From positions 1-45,752 of the IMG/VR virus record IMGVR_UViG_3300020207_002598: 45,752 nt of DNA; one strand, 5' to 3'. The notes beneath the pieces were generated by a model. That model did not search any database and was not told where the DNA came from. It was given only the letters and a program-made list of their open reading frames with translations. Source of the DNA: a virus. The position numbers and the translations under genes were made by a program. This document shows positions 9,601 through 17,971 of this stretch, one piece after another; the first letter of the stretch is position 1, and every line of letters begins with the position of its first letter.

Positions 9601-11062
9601 CCACCCATACCATCCACTACTAGGTCGGGAACTTGGTTTCATTAGTCCACAAGACATTGTAGTATCTATGATTGCCCGTATTGGCTACGGAGTAATGAAT
9701 CATGTAGTAAGCGAAACCTATGGGTTCGATGTAGTGACGATGAATATTAAGAAAGACAGTAAACTTGCCAAAGCAATTAAAGCAATCAACAAGGCAAAAA
9801 CCCCCGCTACCATCAAGAAATATACCAAAGAAATCAGTAGCATTATTACCAAAGAAGCAAAGATGATTCATGGTGAGTTTAGCAAGAAAACATCGGTTCG
9901 CAACAAATTAGTATCATGGCTAGTCAAAAACGAAATTGCGTTCACACCATTCGATATCAGCGCCGCTACTATCAATGAGTATGCAGAAAAATCAGAGAAC
10001 TTCGTGGTAAAATACCAAGTAATGCCGCTACCGTTGTACCAAGTTTCCTTCAAAGGACAATACCCACAACTGGAAGTCCTTGAAAATCCAATGTCGTTCT
10101 ATGGATTTGAACCAACACGTAACGTTGAGTATGTAGGATATCCCGGCGAAGAAGTATGGGGATTGAAAATTGAAGATGAATTCCGAAATGCATATGACCG
10201 TGCCTATGCATTTGATAAGCCACCCGGTACAGATAAAATGTACCTTACAGGTACATCATCAGGGCCCCAATCCCCTGCACCTATCAAAGTTCGTGGACGC
10301 AGTATTTACCTTGATGTTAGCAATCTCGACCAAGGAATATTCGCAACAGCAATTGATGACGACCTAATGGAAGGGCAAGACGCGGCAAAGATTCTTCCTA
10401 AGTATCAACCGGATAAGGAAGGAATTGAAGTGCCTAGGTCAATGTATGACATGGAACGAGGAATGTACCACAACGACGCCGAACAAAATGCAAGAGATTT
10501 GAAATTACAAGCAAAAGTATTCTTTGATATGTCCCGACCCAAGGACATGCTCAAATCTGAAAACAAAGATGAATACTTCAAAAAATGGTTTGAAATGATT
10601 GACGAATCTGGGGCGGTCCTCAAGGATGTCAGCAAAAAGAAAGGACTTCCAAAAGATGAAAAGAAGATTCTAGCAGAAGTACTAGAAGAAGAAATCATGA
10701 ACAACCCACAGTACATCACAAGTCTATGGGATGAGCGCATCGAGGGTTTTGTCGCAGAATACGAAGAAGCCTTACGAGAGTACGAAGCCGGGATTGCGAG
10801 TCATCCAGATGATAGGTTGCGCACTAAGTATCCCGAATGGGAATTCAATGCACTACAAAAAGCCCGTATGCTATTAATTGCAGAAGAAGAATATGGTTAT
10901 ACGCCATCAGAAATTAGCGCTATACAATCAGGATATCAACCGAAGGGCATAAGTCCATCATTGACGTCGGCTTTTTCAGACCTGTATGGACCGGGACTCC
11001 GGTTTGATGACCTTGATGACGAGGAGGATGAATTTGATGGAACCAACGCAGAAGACAATTGA
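6620..11062 (+). CDS. AEP primase-polymerase / ATP-dependent DNA ligase / JAMM metalloprotease fusion
   Basis: 1480 aa, start ATG 6620 with GAGGTGAT seven bases upstream. Residues about 180-420 look like an archaeo-eukaryotic primase: IDFD (261-264) as the catalytic DxD, a TGKSYQIWFG segment (298-307), a third Asp in PLIDKSV (354-360). Residues 485-830 are an ATP-dependent ligase: nucleophile Lys in KFDGW (498-502), TGELV (576-580), EGFVV (684-688) and FKVKR (695-699), then an OB-like region. The motif I Arg seen in most ligases is absent (KFDGWLG). Residues 900-1040 are JAMM-like: HTHP (993-996) then SPQD (1009-1012). The acidic C-terminal 330 residues are unknown. NP motifs at 116, 857, 881, 1156 and near 1394 mark borders. 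Probably primes, fills and seals the element's DNA; the protease may cut partners or itself. Confidence 0.85.
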   Translation: MDRDYKYVYREFDKYVRILEAEGIYPPSINSIEFFCKEMITKKFWYYPPTRGGIKSVMIYGTLARDQLTTDAILDRSDGIENQELFNEMRQKLIDRVEEMYGVTGNEERARSWAPNPFSVDDRAFEYALMENISEEEWGRMEPLERQQTVAYQKAVADSIYVKNRCSEYFQTVGPFMLRKTMHHPIMSIYFSFSASALDGRNSTFLARKRDGEVSVDSEDDIQKFMTEREYDDILSMGNDAFRGLWFVPSTTGQNIKMACIDFDNPSMAAKDTKMKTAVRNVAKKLEAQEVPYIIMFTGKSYQIWFGTEAINIDNQYEANRYIEQLLKGVDALVSAKSSVSEAERNEAIKRAVPLIDKSVNTKNKPLGMFFGMHYKPQKSPTDDPGTGYVRVPVPLKQLTTFDPTIEAHPEYVMKNFNALSLQVDQWFDEVGIGQGFGGKGNIETPPECFRSDDNEPEFSTVKFAEEWKKGKKGFPEFNFEDGRAEASQYQELLITPKFDGWLGVIHYRSTGNFILNKKRLVNQKERSTKTGNVVMTEEVQCVLVTRGGIVMWDNHITREFQRTCERLGIREAILTGELVTYNEYGKVAGPQGVTAILNRKEQKDGNTTQNERLFNNLRFTLTDLIKIDGKQWNIDDPYDAKHDLLKQFTSFRIDLTPYFRLEQPFIERFDALWTQVTVTDGHEGFVVYADGNRFKVKRHNTLDAVIIGIDATSKRWIDGKGIGSAYVAVMHNRPKFGPMYVSLGRVGTTGLTDAQRMELTERVLGEDNEFVIPLSKALGQTEDTMGLENVVLVEPTTVVEVVYEKLNEGREPSFAMYRQQRMGRGRTASVNFTFADVMYSRRMRSPRIVGIRDDKNPLKKLDIDSAQGDTSGGFQIGAKPNPLFSFPTISSLIKEFNRITWSLESAKKKEVPVVFRDDELVQRSFVGEVISGPEGVDASIDLWRKLHKLMDRNREFAGYVKNNTMYYGSSHRRGEVIPEFTEEFSGCDFMFHTHPYHPLLGRELGFISPQDIVVSMIARIGYGVMNHVVSETYGFDVVTMNIKKDSKLAKAIKAINKAKTPATIKKYTKEISSIITKEAKMIHGEFSKKTSVRNKLVSWLVKNEIAFTPFDISAATINEYAEKSENFVVKYQVMPLPLYQVSFKGQYPQLEVLENPMSFYGFEPTRNVEYVGYPGEEVWGLKIEDEFRNAYDRAYAFDKPPGTDKMYLTGTSSGPQSPAPIKVRGRSIYLDVSNLDQGIFATAIDDDLMEGQDAAKILPKYQPDKEGIEVPRSMYDMERGMYHNDAEQNARDLKLQAKVFFDMSRPKDMLKSENKDEYFKKWFEMIDESGAVLKDVSKKKGLPKDEKKILAEVLEEEIMNNPQYITSLWDERIEGFVAEYEEALREYEAGIASHPDDRLRTKYPEWEFNALQKARMLLIAEEEYGYTPSEISAIQSGYQPKGISPSLTSAFSDLYGPGLRFDDLDDEEDEFDGTNAEDN

Positions 11063-12818
11063 GATGGTCTTCGGGTTCCCCCGCCGAGGAGAAGTATACG
11101 GCACATTCGATGTACTGGACTCGAAAATTGACCCATCCACACAAAATTGGTCAGTGACTTTTGCAGAAGAAGTACCCAAAAAGTATGCAATCGAAGCACT
11201 TCGTACTTTTGTTGGTAAGCAGGCAATTTTCGCAATAGATAACATGGACTTTAGTGTTGAATTCCCAACCAAACCAGTCAATGTTGAAACAATAAGGGAT
11301 AATCCACCGGGAGCAGTACAAACTCGCGTTACCGGTTCTTATACGGTAAATGGCGCATTCCAAAATCCAATGTCACAAGAAGACTTTGATGCTGACATGG
11401 ATAAGATGACAGTATCCAATCCAAAGAAACACTTCCGTATATATCCAGCAGGTGAACTTCATTCTAAGAAATTCCGCGACCAATTGTTCAAATTCGTTAC
11501 ACGACGAGGGGAATCATACGGATGGGTAGCGAATGGAGAAATCTATCACCGCAAGGGTTCACTTGTTATGCCTTATGTTAAAATCAACAAACACATCGAG
11601 GGGTCAGTAGTTTCTTACCACACGCATCCATCTAAAGACGAACCGTCACTTACTAGCCCAGATGATATTCAATGGTACATGGACGCGGCATACAAGTGGG
11701 GAATCCGCCATTTCTATACGATTATGAAAGACCGATTAGACCACTTCGAATTCATTGTAAAAGGCGATACAGGACGTAAGCGGTATCTAAAAATGGACGA
11801 AGGGAAGTTTGTTGATGACCTCAGTAATTTGCTAGACAAATGCGAAAAAGAATACAAAGACCGTGATAACCTAAATGATTACGAATTCTGCGAAAAAGTA
11901 ACGCGTGCTTGGGTAAAAGAAATCAACAACAAGTTTAGCCATCTTGTCGAAATTAAATACCACCCGCACCTAAGACCCGGCGCACCTAAACTACCAAAGG
12001 GACCAATCCCGAACCCGGGAAGTGATACCCCTTTTCCCCACACGTCCAGAATCAAAGTGAACGACAAGTATTTATCCATCGCACTGAATGAATTGAAAGG
12101 CATTGACTACGATTGGATTCACTACGGCGGAGATGAGTTTAGCCACACAATGTATGTCTATTGGTGGTTGAAGTACCACTTCTTACCAAAGGCAGACAAT
12201 ACTGATAGGCTGTGGCTATGGGAAAAGAAAGGACTGGATGGGGACACTCGTGATAAAGTACGCACATATTTACAACAAGAAGTGGAAGATGGATGGACAA
12301 ATGCAGACTGTTTGCTAATGCTTGGCCTGTTCCACGACATTGCAAAGAAGCGTGAAAAAGAACAGAAGATTCACCATTCCATTTTGGGCGCAGATATGTT
12401 CAAGGAAGAAATTGCACCAGAACTTAAACTACCAACAAACCTAACAGAACGACTATATTTGATGTTACAATCAGATGTAGGTAGGAAAAACATTACCGAA
12501 GAACAGTTTCAAACAATTGCAGGGGACTTGTATCCAGTAGCAAAGATGTTCCACATGGCCGACAGAACCGCACATCATCCGTACATGTATACTATCGCGG
12601 CAAGGATGGCTCGACGCGAAGGTGTACTCAAGACCGGTGAATATGGTGATGCATATATCGAGATGGCTAACAAACACGACATTCTAGAATTGGTTCAATA
12701 TTTTCGCAACAAAGCGTTGCAAAACCCCCCGCCTAAAGTTCCAACGACTGTTACGTATTCTGCGTCATATGGGGTTGCGATAGACCCAGATACGGCAGAA
12801 TTCTTGTTCGAAGTATGA
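11037..12818 (+). CDS. JAMM metalloprotease plus HD phosphohydrolase polyvalent protein
   Basis: 593 aa from ATG 11037, nine bases after GAGGAGG and overlapping the upstream gene by 26 bases. ATG 11028 touches the ribosome site and is less likely. Residues 1-88 are unknown. Residues 130-245 form a JAMM/MPN-like domain with HTHP (195-198) and TSPDD (206-210), matching HxHP-x(n)-SxxD. Residues 357-525 form an HD domain: FSHTMYVYWWL (368-378), LFHDIAKK (431-438), HHS (446-448) and QSD (478-480). NP motifs at 89, 110, 128, 326 and 563 flank these modules. Known HD enzymes hydrolyse nucleotides or nucleotide second messengers; the substrate here is unknown. This is the second JAMM domain in the operon. 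Confidence 0.82.
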   Translation: MEPTQKTIEMVFGFPRRGEVYGTFDVLDSKIDPSTQNWSVTFAEEVPKKYAIEALRTFVGKQAIFAIDNMDFSVEFPTKPVNVETIRDNPPGAVQTRVTGSYTVNGAFQNPMSQEDFDADMDKMTVSNPKKHFRIYPAGELHSKKFRDQLFKFVTRRGESYGWVANGEIYHRKGSLVMPYVKINKHIEGSVVSYHTHPSKDEPSLTSPDDIQWYMDAAYKWGIRHFYTIMKDRLDHFEFIVKGDTGRKRYLKMDEGKFVDDLSNLLDKCEKEYKDRDNLNDYEFCEKVTRAWVKEINNKFSHLVEIKYHPHLRPGAPKLPKGPIPNPGSDTPFPHTSRIKVNDKYLSIALNELKGIDYDWIHYGGDEFSHTMYVYWWLKYHFLPKADNTDRLWLWEKKGLDGDTRDKVRTYLQQEVEDGWTNADCLLMLGLFHDIAKKREKEQKIHHSILGADMFKEEIAPELKLPTNLTERLYLMLQSDVGRKNITEEQFQTIAGDLYPVAKMFHMADRTAHHPYMYTIAARMARREGVLKTGEYGDAYIEMANKHDILELVQYFRNKALQNPPPKVPTTVTYSASYGVAIDPDTAEFLFEV

Positions 12819-12862
12819 CCCACGTAAAGTACCCGGCAATGATGGGAAAACTAGTGGGTCAT
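12815..12862. repeat. Perfect 9-bp inverted repeat before the 1281-aa gene
   Basis: ATGACCCAC (12815-12823) and its exact reverse complement GTGGGTCAT (12854-12862) are 30 bases apart. The left arm holds the stop of the JAMM-HD gene and the right arm ends two bases before ATG 12865. It could fold in mRNA to separate the two genes, or serve as an operator. Seen directly; function inferred. Confidence 0.55.
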
Positions 12863-12864
12863 TC

Positions 12865-15800
12865 ATGATGACTTACAGACAAGGACTGTATCTGAAAATG
12901 GTTCTTTCAGATGGATATGTTGCGTCTGCTACTCTTGGATTCAAGTATCCCGGCAATCTAAACATTACTGGTGTTCCTGTTCGCGATGACTTCGGTATGT
13001 CAGGTGCTAGAGAAGTATATGAGCGTGTAGGACAAGTACTAGAACAAGCATATGAAATAGAAGTACAATACGAAGAAGGTAAACCATTACAACCAGAAAC
13101 ATTCGATATAGTTCCTGCATCTGATGAAGATTCTGCATTACAACCACTTACTAACCCACGTCCAAACGGCGTAACAATCGTTCTTGCCGGCGCACACGGT
13201 TCTGGTCGTCGTGAAATTGCTAAGGAATTGCATAACATGGGAGGGTTCATGCTTTGCCCGATGCACACCACCGAACCAAGAAAACCGGGAAGACAACCAA
13301 ATCGTGATGCAGTAAATCATTCTCATAACTCGTTCAACAATGAAGTAACGACAGGCAATATGAGATATTGGACGATTGGTGCAGACGGACACAAATATGG
13401 ATATACCCAAGAACAACTACAACATCCAAAATCCGTAATGTATACAACACCTCAAATGGCTATGAAGATGAAAGAATCAATGCCCAACATTACTATCGTA
13501 TTCCTTGATAACAAAGATTCAGTAAAGCGACATACTAATCGCTTAGTACGACGTAACGGTGTAACATACAACATGGCCAAAGCCACAGCAAAGCGCAAAC
13601 ATACGTTACGCAATTCTCGACACAATTTTGACAAAGTCGTAAACGTACAGGATAACGATTACAAGAAAGCGGCAATCACGCTCATCAACCCACCAGTATT
13701 GAACAACCCGCAATTCGATATCGAAGGGGTTGACTTCTATGCTACAATTCCTCAAGTGAAGTACAAGAACCTCGGTGCGGTTTCTGCCGAAATTGAAGTA
13801 GACCGAAATATTCCAAAGGAACTTGTAGGAAACGTAAAGGACATTTTCTATGGTCTGATTCAAGACTATGAAAAGAAAACCGACAAGCGAGTAGCACTTG
13901 CAATTGCATTTGCTATTGACGAGATTACTCAAGAAGTAAAGAACCGGGGAGGTAATGGTGTCATTGGCTTCACGGTTGAAACTGGCGGTAGTCTTGGATT
14001 GCCAGTTGTTGAGTTCAATAAAACAATTCCAGCCGTCGTAATCGTCACTGGGGATGCGATAAAAACCAGAACGACACTCAAAAATCCTCGCACTCCCGGT
14101 GGAAAGAAGTTTCCAGACAAATATCTGAAGGGTCTTACGCCCCTTGAGAAGATGATTGCGGAAGACGAAATCGATAAGGGATACGAATACGATGTGGATG
14201 ACCCTAAAGCATACAAGTTCTGGAAATCCGATATCAAAGCAAAGGCCCGTGGAATGAAAATTGGGCCTTCAAAGCATCGTCTGAAGTATTACAAGATGTA
14301 TCGCAACAACATCGACCCAGACTACAAGCCGTCAGGCAAAACCCAGAAGGCAAAGTTCCTCAATCGAATTGTCAAAGAAACCGGCATCAAAAAGAAGTAC
14401 CTTGAAGAGATTTACAACAAAGGACTTGCCGCATGGCGCGTAGGCCATCGCCCCGGTGTGCAACAACACCAATGGGCCGCAGGTCGAGTCTATGCATTTG
14501 CAGTAGCCGCCGAATCTTCAACGGGTAAGGGAAAACCCGACCACAAACTTGCAGTGGAAGCAGGTGTAAGAAAGAACCCACCAGCATCCGACATCAACGA
14601 GGACTTTGAACGCATGAAGCAAATGGCTTACGAAGTGCGAACCAAAGAGATAGCCGGAGAACCAATCAACGGACGGGACTGGTGGAACCAACAAATCCCA
14701 CAAATCGAGGAAGCATATGGAACCGAACCGCTTAACGCGCGTTGGTTGATTCCTCTTGATACGACCGGCTTTGACCCGTCTGACAAATCACAGGAGTTCG
14801 ATGATGACGGGGTGAAACCGCTTCACTTCCTGAACCAACTCAAACGAATCCCTATGACGAAGCCACCAACTCCAGAACGTATCATGCAGGTCGCCCTCAA
14901 TATTGGACAGGGGCAAGTACATGGAATTATCCCTGAAGACTATGGGTTGGAAGACTTCATCGTCTTTGACAATCCACCAATAGAAGTCATGCCTCGCAAT
15001 AACGAATTAAACACTACTCGATTCATAAACTTGGAAACGGATGAAGACGTAACAGGCAAATTATTCGATGGGGCGATACTGAACACAAAAGAATATCCAA
15101 ATCTACACGTAGGTAAGGAACTTAATTTATCGAGCAAACTCCCTAATGGAATCCCTAAGAAACTCAACATTGCAAAAATGGGTAATGAGCGAGTTATAGT
15201 ATTCGATGGGGGAAGACTACTCGCAAAGAAAGTCAACATCGATGGACCTGTTTATCTCGAAACATCTCCGTTCAGTCGTAACGAACCATCAGGGTTCGTC
15301 GTAGCGACAGGTAGGGCGCATTATGACGAAAGTGCCTACACGGTTTCCGATGTACGAATAACACGGTGGGATGACAGTGTAATCCCAATGCTTAGACCAC
15401 CCTATTTCATCTATGACGAAGTAACAATACAAAGCAGTCCAGCAGTATACGGACCACTACCAAATCCATCACCATCAAAGCAACCAAAAGCATCATTCGA
15501 TTGGTTGGAGAAGTTCACAGCATGGGTCGAACTCGTTAACATGAAGAACAAGGAACTGATTGAATTCCTTGAATCAGACCCATGGGGCAAGGAAGCAGGT
15601 ATCAACAAAGAAAAAGCAAAGGAAGAAGGAATCAGTCGTGGACGCTTCTCCGCAAGCCGCATTCTCATCATGCGCAAGAAACTCGGGCTTACCGGCCCGA
15701 AGGACTACATCAAAGCCGGTCCAATGATTATTCGCAACTACTACGAACTCGCACAAAAGAAGTGGTCAGAAGCAGACTGGAATTGGTGCAGAAAACAAGT

Positions 15801-16710
15801 GAGTTTCAATTCACGCGCACGCGGACAATCTGGACCATACACAGATAGCAAAGGAAGACCAACTCGTAAATTAACCGCGCTTTGGGTATGGGGACACGAC
15901 CCATGGCGGTATGCACGCAAGATTGAGAAGCGTAAGACTATGCCCAAGTGTCCAGACGTACCATGGATTGGGCGTACAGAAAAGCGAATGTATGGTACTA
16001 CGCAGTACAAATATCCAGAAGTCAAAAGCAATCCATTTATTGGTCCATCGGATATACATGGAACAGGTACATTTGCAGACCAAGACTACACCCAAGGGGA
16101 AGTAGTTTTTGAAACACAAGAAGAATTCCAATACGTAAACCATTCAGATGTTCCAAACATTTCCCCTGAATACATGACAGACGGACAAGTACAAGGAATT
16201 GCAAACACCAACATTACAGAAGGGGAGGAACTACTCCTTGACTATGACGAACTCCGCGAATTAATCGGACTTCCGGAAAGCGATGGCCTACCAGAAGAAA
16301 TGTTCAACCCACCATTCCGTAGACCACGCCTGTATCACGGTTCTTCTATCAACAACTTGAAGATTCTCAAGCCACACATGAACAAGACTATTGGACGTGA
16401 AGTAGTGTTCGCTACGCCCAACTACGAGTATGCTTTGGCAATGTCAGTTCCATCTAGTAACAAGGACCTTGACATAGGATATGTCAATGGTCAATTTATG
16501 ATTGAAGAACAATATGAAGGTGCATTTGACTTGCTTAAACAGGCGGCTTACATTTACGAAGTTGATGCACAAGGATTCTATGAACATCCACAGTTCCCAG
16601 AAATGGAACGTATCATCGAAGTATCTGTACCAGTGAAGAAAGCAAAGCGAATTCCTAATGTCTATCAAGAACTCCGCAGGGTTGGGGCGGACCTAATTCC
16701 GTATTGGTGA
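12865..16710 (+). CDS. Nine-module polyvalent protein: guanylate-kinase-like, DUF5824-like, SET, ART-like
   Basis: 1281 aa, ATG 12865 or 12868, no clear ribosome site. NP motifs at 97, 275, 281, 407, 571, 703, 867, 1056 and 1148 divide it. 98-270: guanylate-kinase-like (AGAHGSGRRE at 109-118, HTTEPRKPG at 134-142), but the P-loop Lys is Arg. 285-400: possibly YbjQ/DUF74-like (RGGNGVIGFTVETGG). 408-568: DUF5824-like as found in phages and large viruses (AAWRVGHRPG, WAAGRVYAF). 868-1050: a viral-type module (SFNSRARG, ALWVWGHDPW). 1057-1136: short SET domain (HGTGTF, NHSDVPN, EGEELLLDYDEL), a protein-lysine methyltransferase fold. 1149-1281: ART-like (LYHGSS, VFATPNYEYALAM). Modules at 1-96, 572-700 and 704-865 are unknown. 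A set of host-modifying enzymes is likely. Confidence 0.8.
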   Translation: MMTYRQGLYLKMVLSDGYVASATLGFKYPGNLNITGVPVRDDFGMSGAREVYERVGQVLEQAYEIEVQYEEGKPLQPETFDIVPASDEDSALQPLTNPRPNGVTIVLAGAHGSGRREIAKELHNMGGFMLCPMHTTEPRKPGRQPNRDAVNHSHNSFNNEVTTGNMRYWTIGADGHKYGYTQEQLQHPKSVMYTTPQMAMKMKESMPNITIVFLDNKDSVKRHTNRLVRRNGVTYNMAKATAKRKHTLRNSRHNFDKVVNVQDNDYKKAAITLINPPVLNNPQFDIEGVDFYATIPQVKYKNLGAVSAEIEVDRNIPKELVGNVKDIFYGLIQDYEKKTDKRVALAIAFAIDEITQEVKNRGGNGVIGFTVETGGSLGLPVVEFNKTIPAVVIVTGDAIKTRTTLKNPRTPGGKKFPDKYLKGLTPLEKMIAEDEIDKGYEYDVDDPKAYKFWKSDIKAKARGMKIGPSKHRLKYYKMYRNNIDPDYKPSGKTQKAKFLNRIVKETGIKKKYLEEIYNKGLAAWRVGHRPGVQQHQWAAGRVYAFAVAAESSTGKGKPDHKLAVEAGVRKNPPASDINEDFERMKQMAYEVRTKEIAGEPINGRDWWNQQIPQIEEAYGTEPLNARWLIPLDTTGFDPSDKSQEFDDDGVKPLHFLNQLKRIPMTKPPTPERIMQVALNIGQGQVHGIIPEDYGLEDFIVFDNPPIEVMPRNNELNTTRFINLETDEDVTGKLFDGAILNTKEYPNLHVGKELNLSSKLPNGIPKKLNIAKMGNERVIVFDGGRLLAKKVNIDGPVYLETSPFSRNEPSGFVVATGRAHYDESAYTVSDVRITRWDDSVIPMLRPPYFIYDEVTIQSSPAVYGPLPNPSPSKQPKASFDWLEKFTAWVELVNMKNKELIEFLESDPWGKEAGINKEKAKEEGISRGRFSASRILIMRKKLGLTGPKDYIKAGPMIIRNYYELAQKKWSEADWNWCRKQVSFNSRARGQSGPYTDSKGRPTRKLTALWVWGHDPWRYARKIEKRKTMPKCPDVPWIGRTEKRMYGTTQYKYPEVKSNPFIGPSDIHGTGTFADQDYTQGEVVFETQEEFQYVNHSDVPNISPEYMTDGQVQGIANTNITEGEELLLDYDELRELIGLPESDGLPEEMFNPPFRRPRLYHGSSINNLKILKPHMNKTIGREVVFATPNYEYALAMSVPSSNKDLDIGYVNGQFMIEEQYEGAFDLLKQAAYIYEVDAQGFYEHPQFPEMERIIEVSVPVKKAKRIPNVYQELRRVGADLIPYW

Positions 16711-16714
16711 TGAC

Positions 16715-17197
16715 ATGGAATTCAAATCCGCAAAAGAACTTGTTCGCGGAAAAGATGGCACAGTAATCTATACTGTCGATTCTGCGGAATGGGATAAGTT
16801 CATTGCAGACATCATCAAAACTCAAGGTAGCGTTGAATGGTACATGCAAAAGCCATTCCTATGGATGAAAGAACATCTAAATGTAGGGTACAATGCCAAC
16901 GGAATCGGTGTACAACAAACAAAAACAATCCACATTCGTAAGGGCCGTGAAAAAGATGAATCCTTGCTTGTACACGAATACGGACATGTACTAGGATATG
17001 GACATACACATCCTCTAAATCCAAACGTAATGAACCCCGTTGACAACATGCGAATTACTGACGGCAACAAGATTACGGAACGTTTCAAGGAGAATTTCCC
17101 CGAATATTATGAAAAGGTACTTGTTCCATCCGAATCCCAACGAGTAATACCGGTAGCGATTGCGCTCGGCATTATTCTGTTTGGGGTCATGGGATGA
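16715..17197 (+). CDS. Membrane-anchored metzincin (matrixin-like) zinc protease
   Basis: 160 aa. HEYGHVLGYGH (87-97) matches the metzincin zinc site HExxHxxGxxH, with His87, His91 and His97 as ligands and Glu88 as the base, and Met106 (NPNVMNP) fits a Met-turn. A hydrophobic C-terminus (144-160, VIPVAIALGIILFGVMG) should anchor it in a membrane. Very short for a matrixin: only the catalytic half is evident. It starts four bases after the SET-containing polyvalent gene and overlaps the packaging ATPase by an ATGA junction. A virion-maturation protease that cuts the NP-linked proteins is an attractive but untested role; entry through the host surface layer is an alternative. Confidence 0.85.
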   Translation: MEFKSAKELVRGKDGTVIYTVDSAEWDKFIADIIKTQGSVEWYMQKPFLWMKEHLNVGYNANGIGVQQTKTIHIRKGREKDESLLVHEYGHVLGYGHTHPLNPNVMNPVDNMRITDGNKITERFKENFPEYYEKVLVPSESQRVIPVAIALGIILFGVMG

Positions 17198-17970
17198 AAG
17201 TAACTGGGAAGTTTTTAGAAAGCCTAGGAAAGCGTCATTCTGTAATTGTTGGAATGACACGTTCTGGTAAGACTTACTTTACAAAGCACGTCCTCAAGAA
17301 CCTACAACAAGAAGGGTATCATACTGTTTTCTTTGACCCAAAGCACGATGATGACTATGCAGATTTGGGGGTAATCTGTACAACCCCTATCGATTTCTAT
17401 GCGAAACTTCTGAAGAAGACCCCGTATATCGTTTACCGCCCAAGTCCAAAGAAAGATGAGCGAGCAGATGAACTAAGCCGTATTATCGAAATGATGTTTG
17501 CACTTTCTAAGAAACCCGGCTTCAAGCGTATGCGCAGAATCGTAGCCATTGACGAGATTCAGTTGATGGTCAAGAAGGGGACAAACGATGGCGTCGAGAT
17601 GCTTTGGACAATTGGGGCAGGTATGGGAATCGTTGGAGTTGCAATCACCCAACGCGTACAATTACTCAATGAAACCTGTTGGTCACAGTCTGAAAACAAG
17701 ATTCTGTTCAAAACAGACGACCGCCCAGATTACTTACGTAGCAGAAACTTGGACCACTATTCTGAGAAACGGGATTTCTTTTTGGACTCCAGTAACAAAT
17801 ACTACTACTATGCAACCACAGGAGATGGTCAATGGAAAACTAGGGAACCCGTATCCGACAATATTACCAGTATGAGAAACAAACCAAAAACAATCAAACC
17901 TAGTAAGAATAAAGGCAAACCAATAGGTAACCTCAAGACTAGACGCTTCATGGGATTGAAACGGTGGTAG
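17194..17970 (+). CDS. HerA/FtsK-type DNA packaging ATPase
   Basis: 258 aa. Walker A is GMTRSGKT (20-27), Walker B is RIVAIDEIQ (115-123), and ITQR (151-154) matches the sensor region of HerA-FtsK ATPases. Size and motifs fit the A32-like genome-packaging ATPases of tailless, membrane-containing viruses rather than a tailed-virus terminase (no nuclease domain). The start overlaps the metzincin stop (ATGA). The basic C-terminus is typical for DNA contact. A pilus or conjugation ATPase is a weaker alternative, since no relaxase or type IV secretion genes are seen. Confidence 0.85.
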   Translation: MKVTGKFLESLGKRHSVIVGMTRSGKTYFTKHVLKNLQQEGYHTVFFDPKHDDDYADLGVICTTPIDFYAKLLKKTPYIVYRPSPKKDERADELSRIIEMMFALSKKPGFKRMRRIVAIDEIQLMVKKGTNDGVEMLWTIGAGMGIVGVAITQRVQLLNETCWSQSENKILFKTDDRPDYLRSRNLDHYSEKRDFFLDSSNKYYYYATTGDGQWKTREPVSDNITSMRNKPKTIKPSKNKGKPIGNLKTRRFMGLKRW

Positions 17971-17971
17971 T

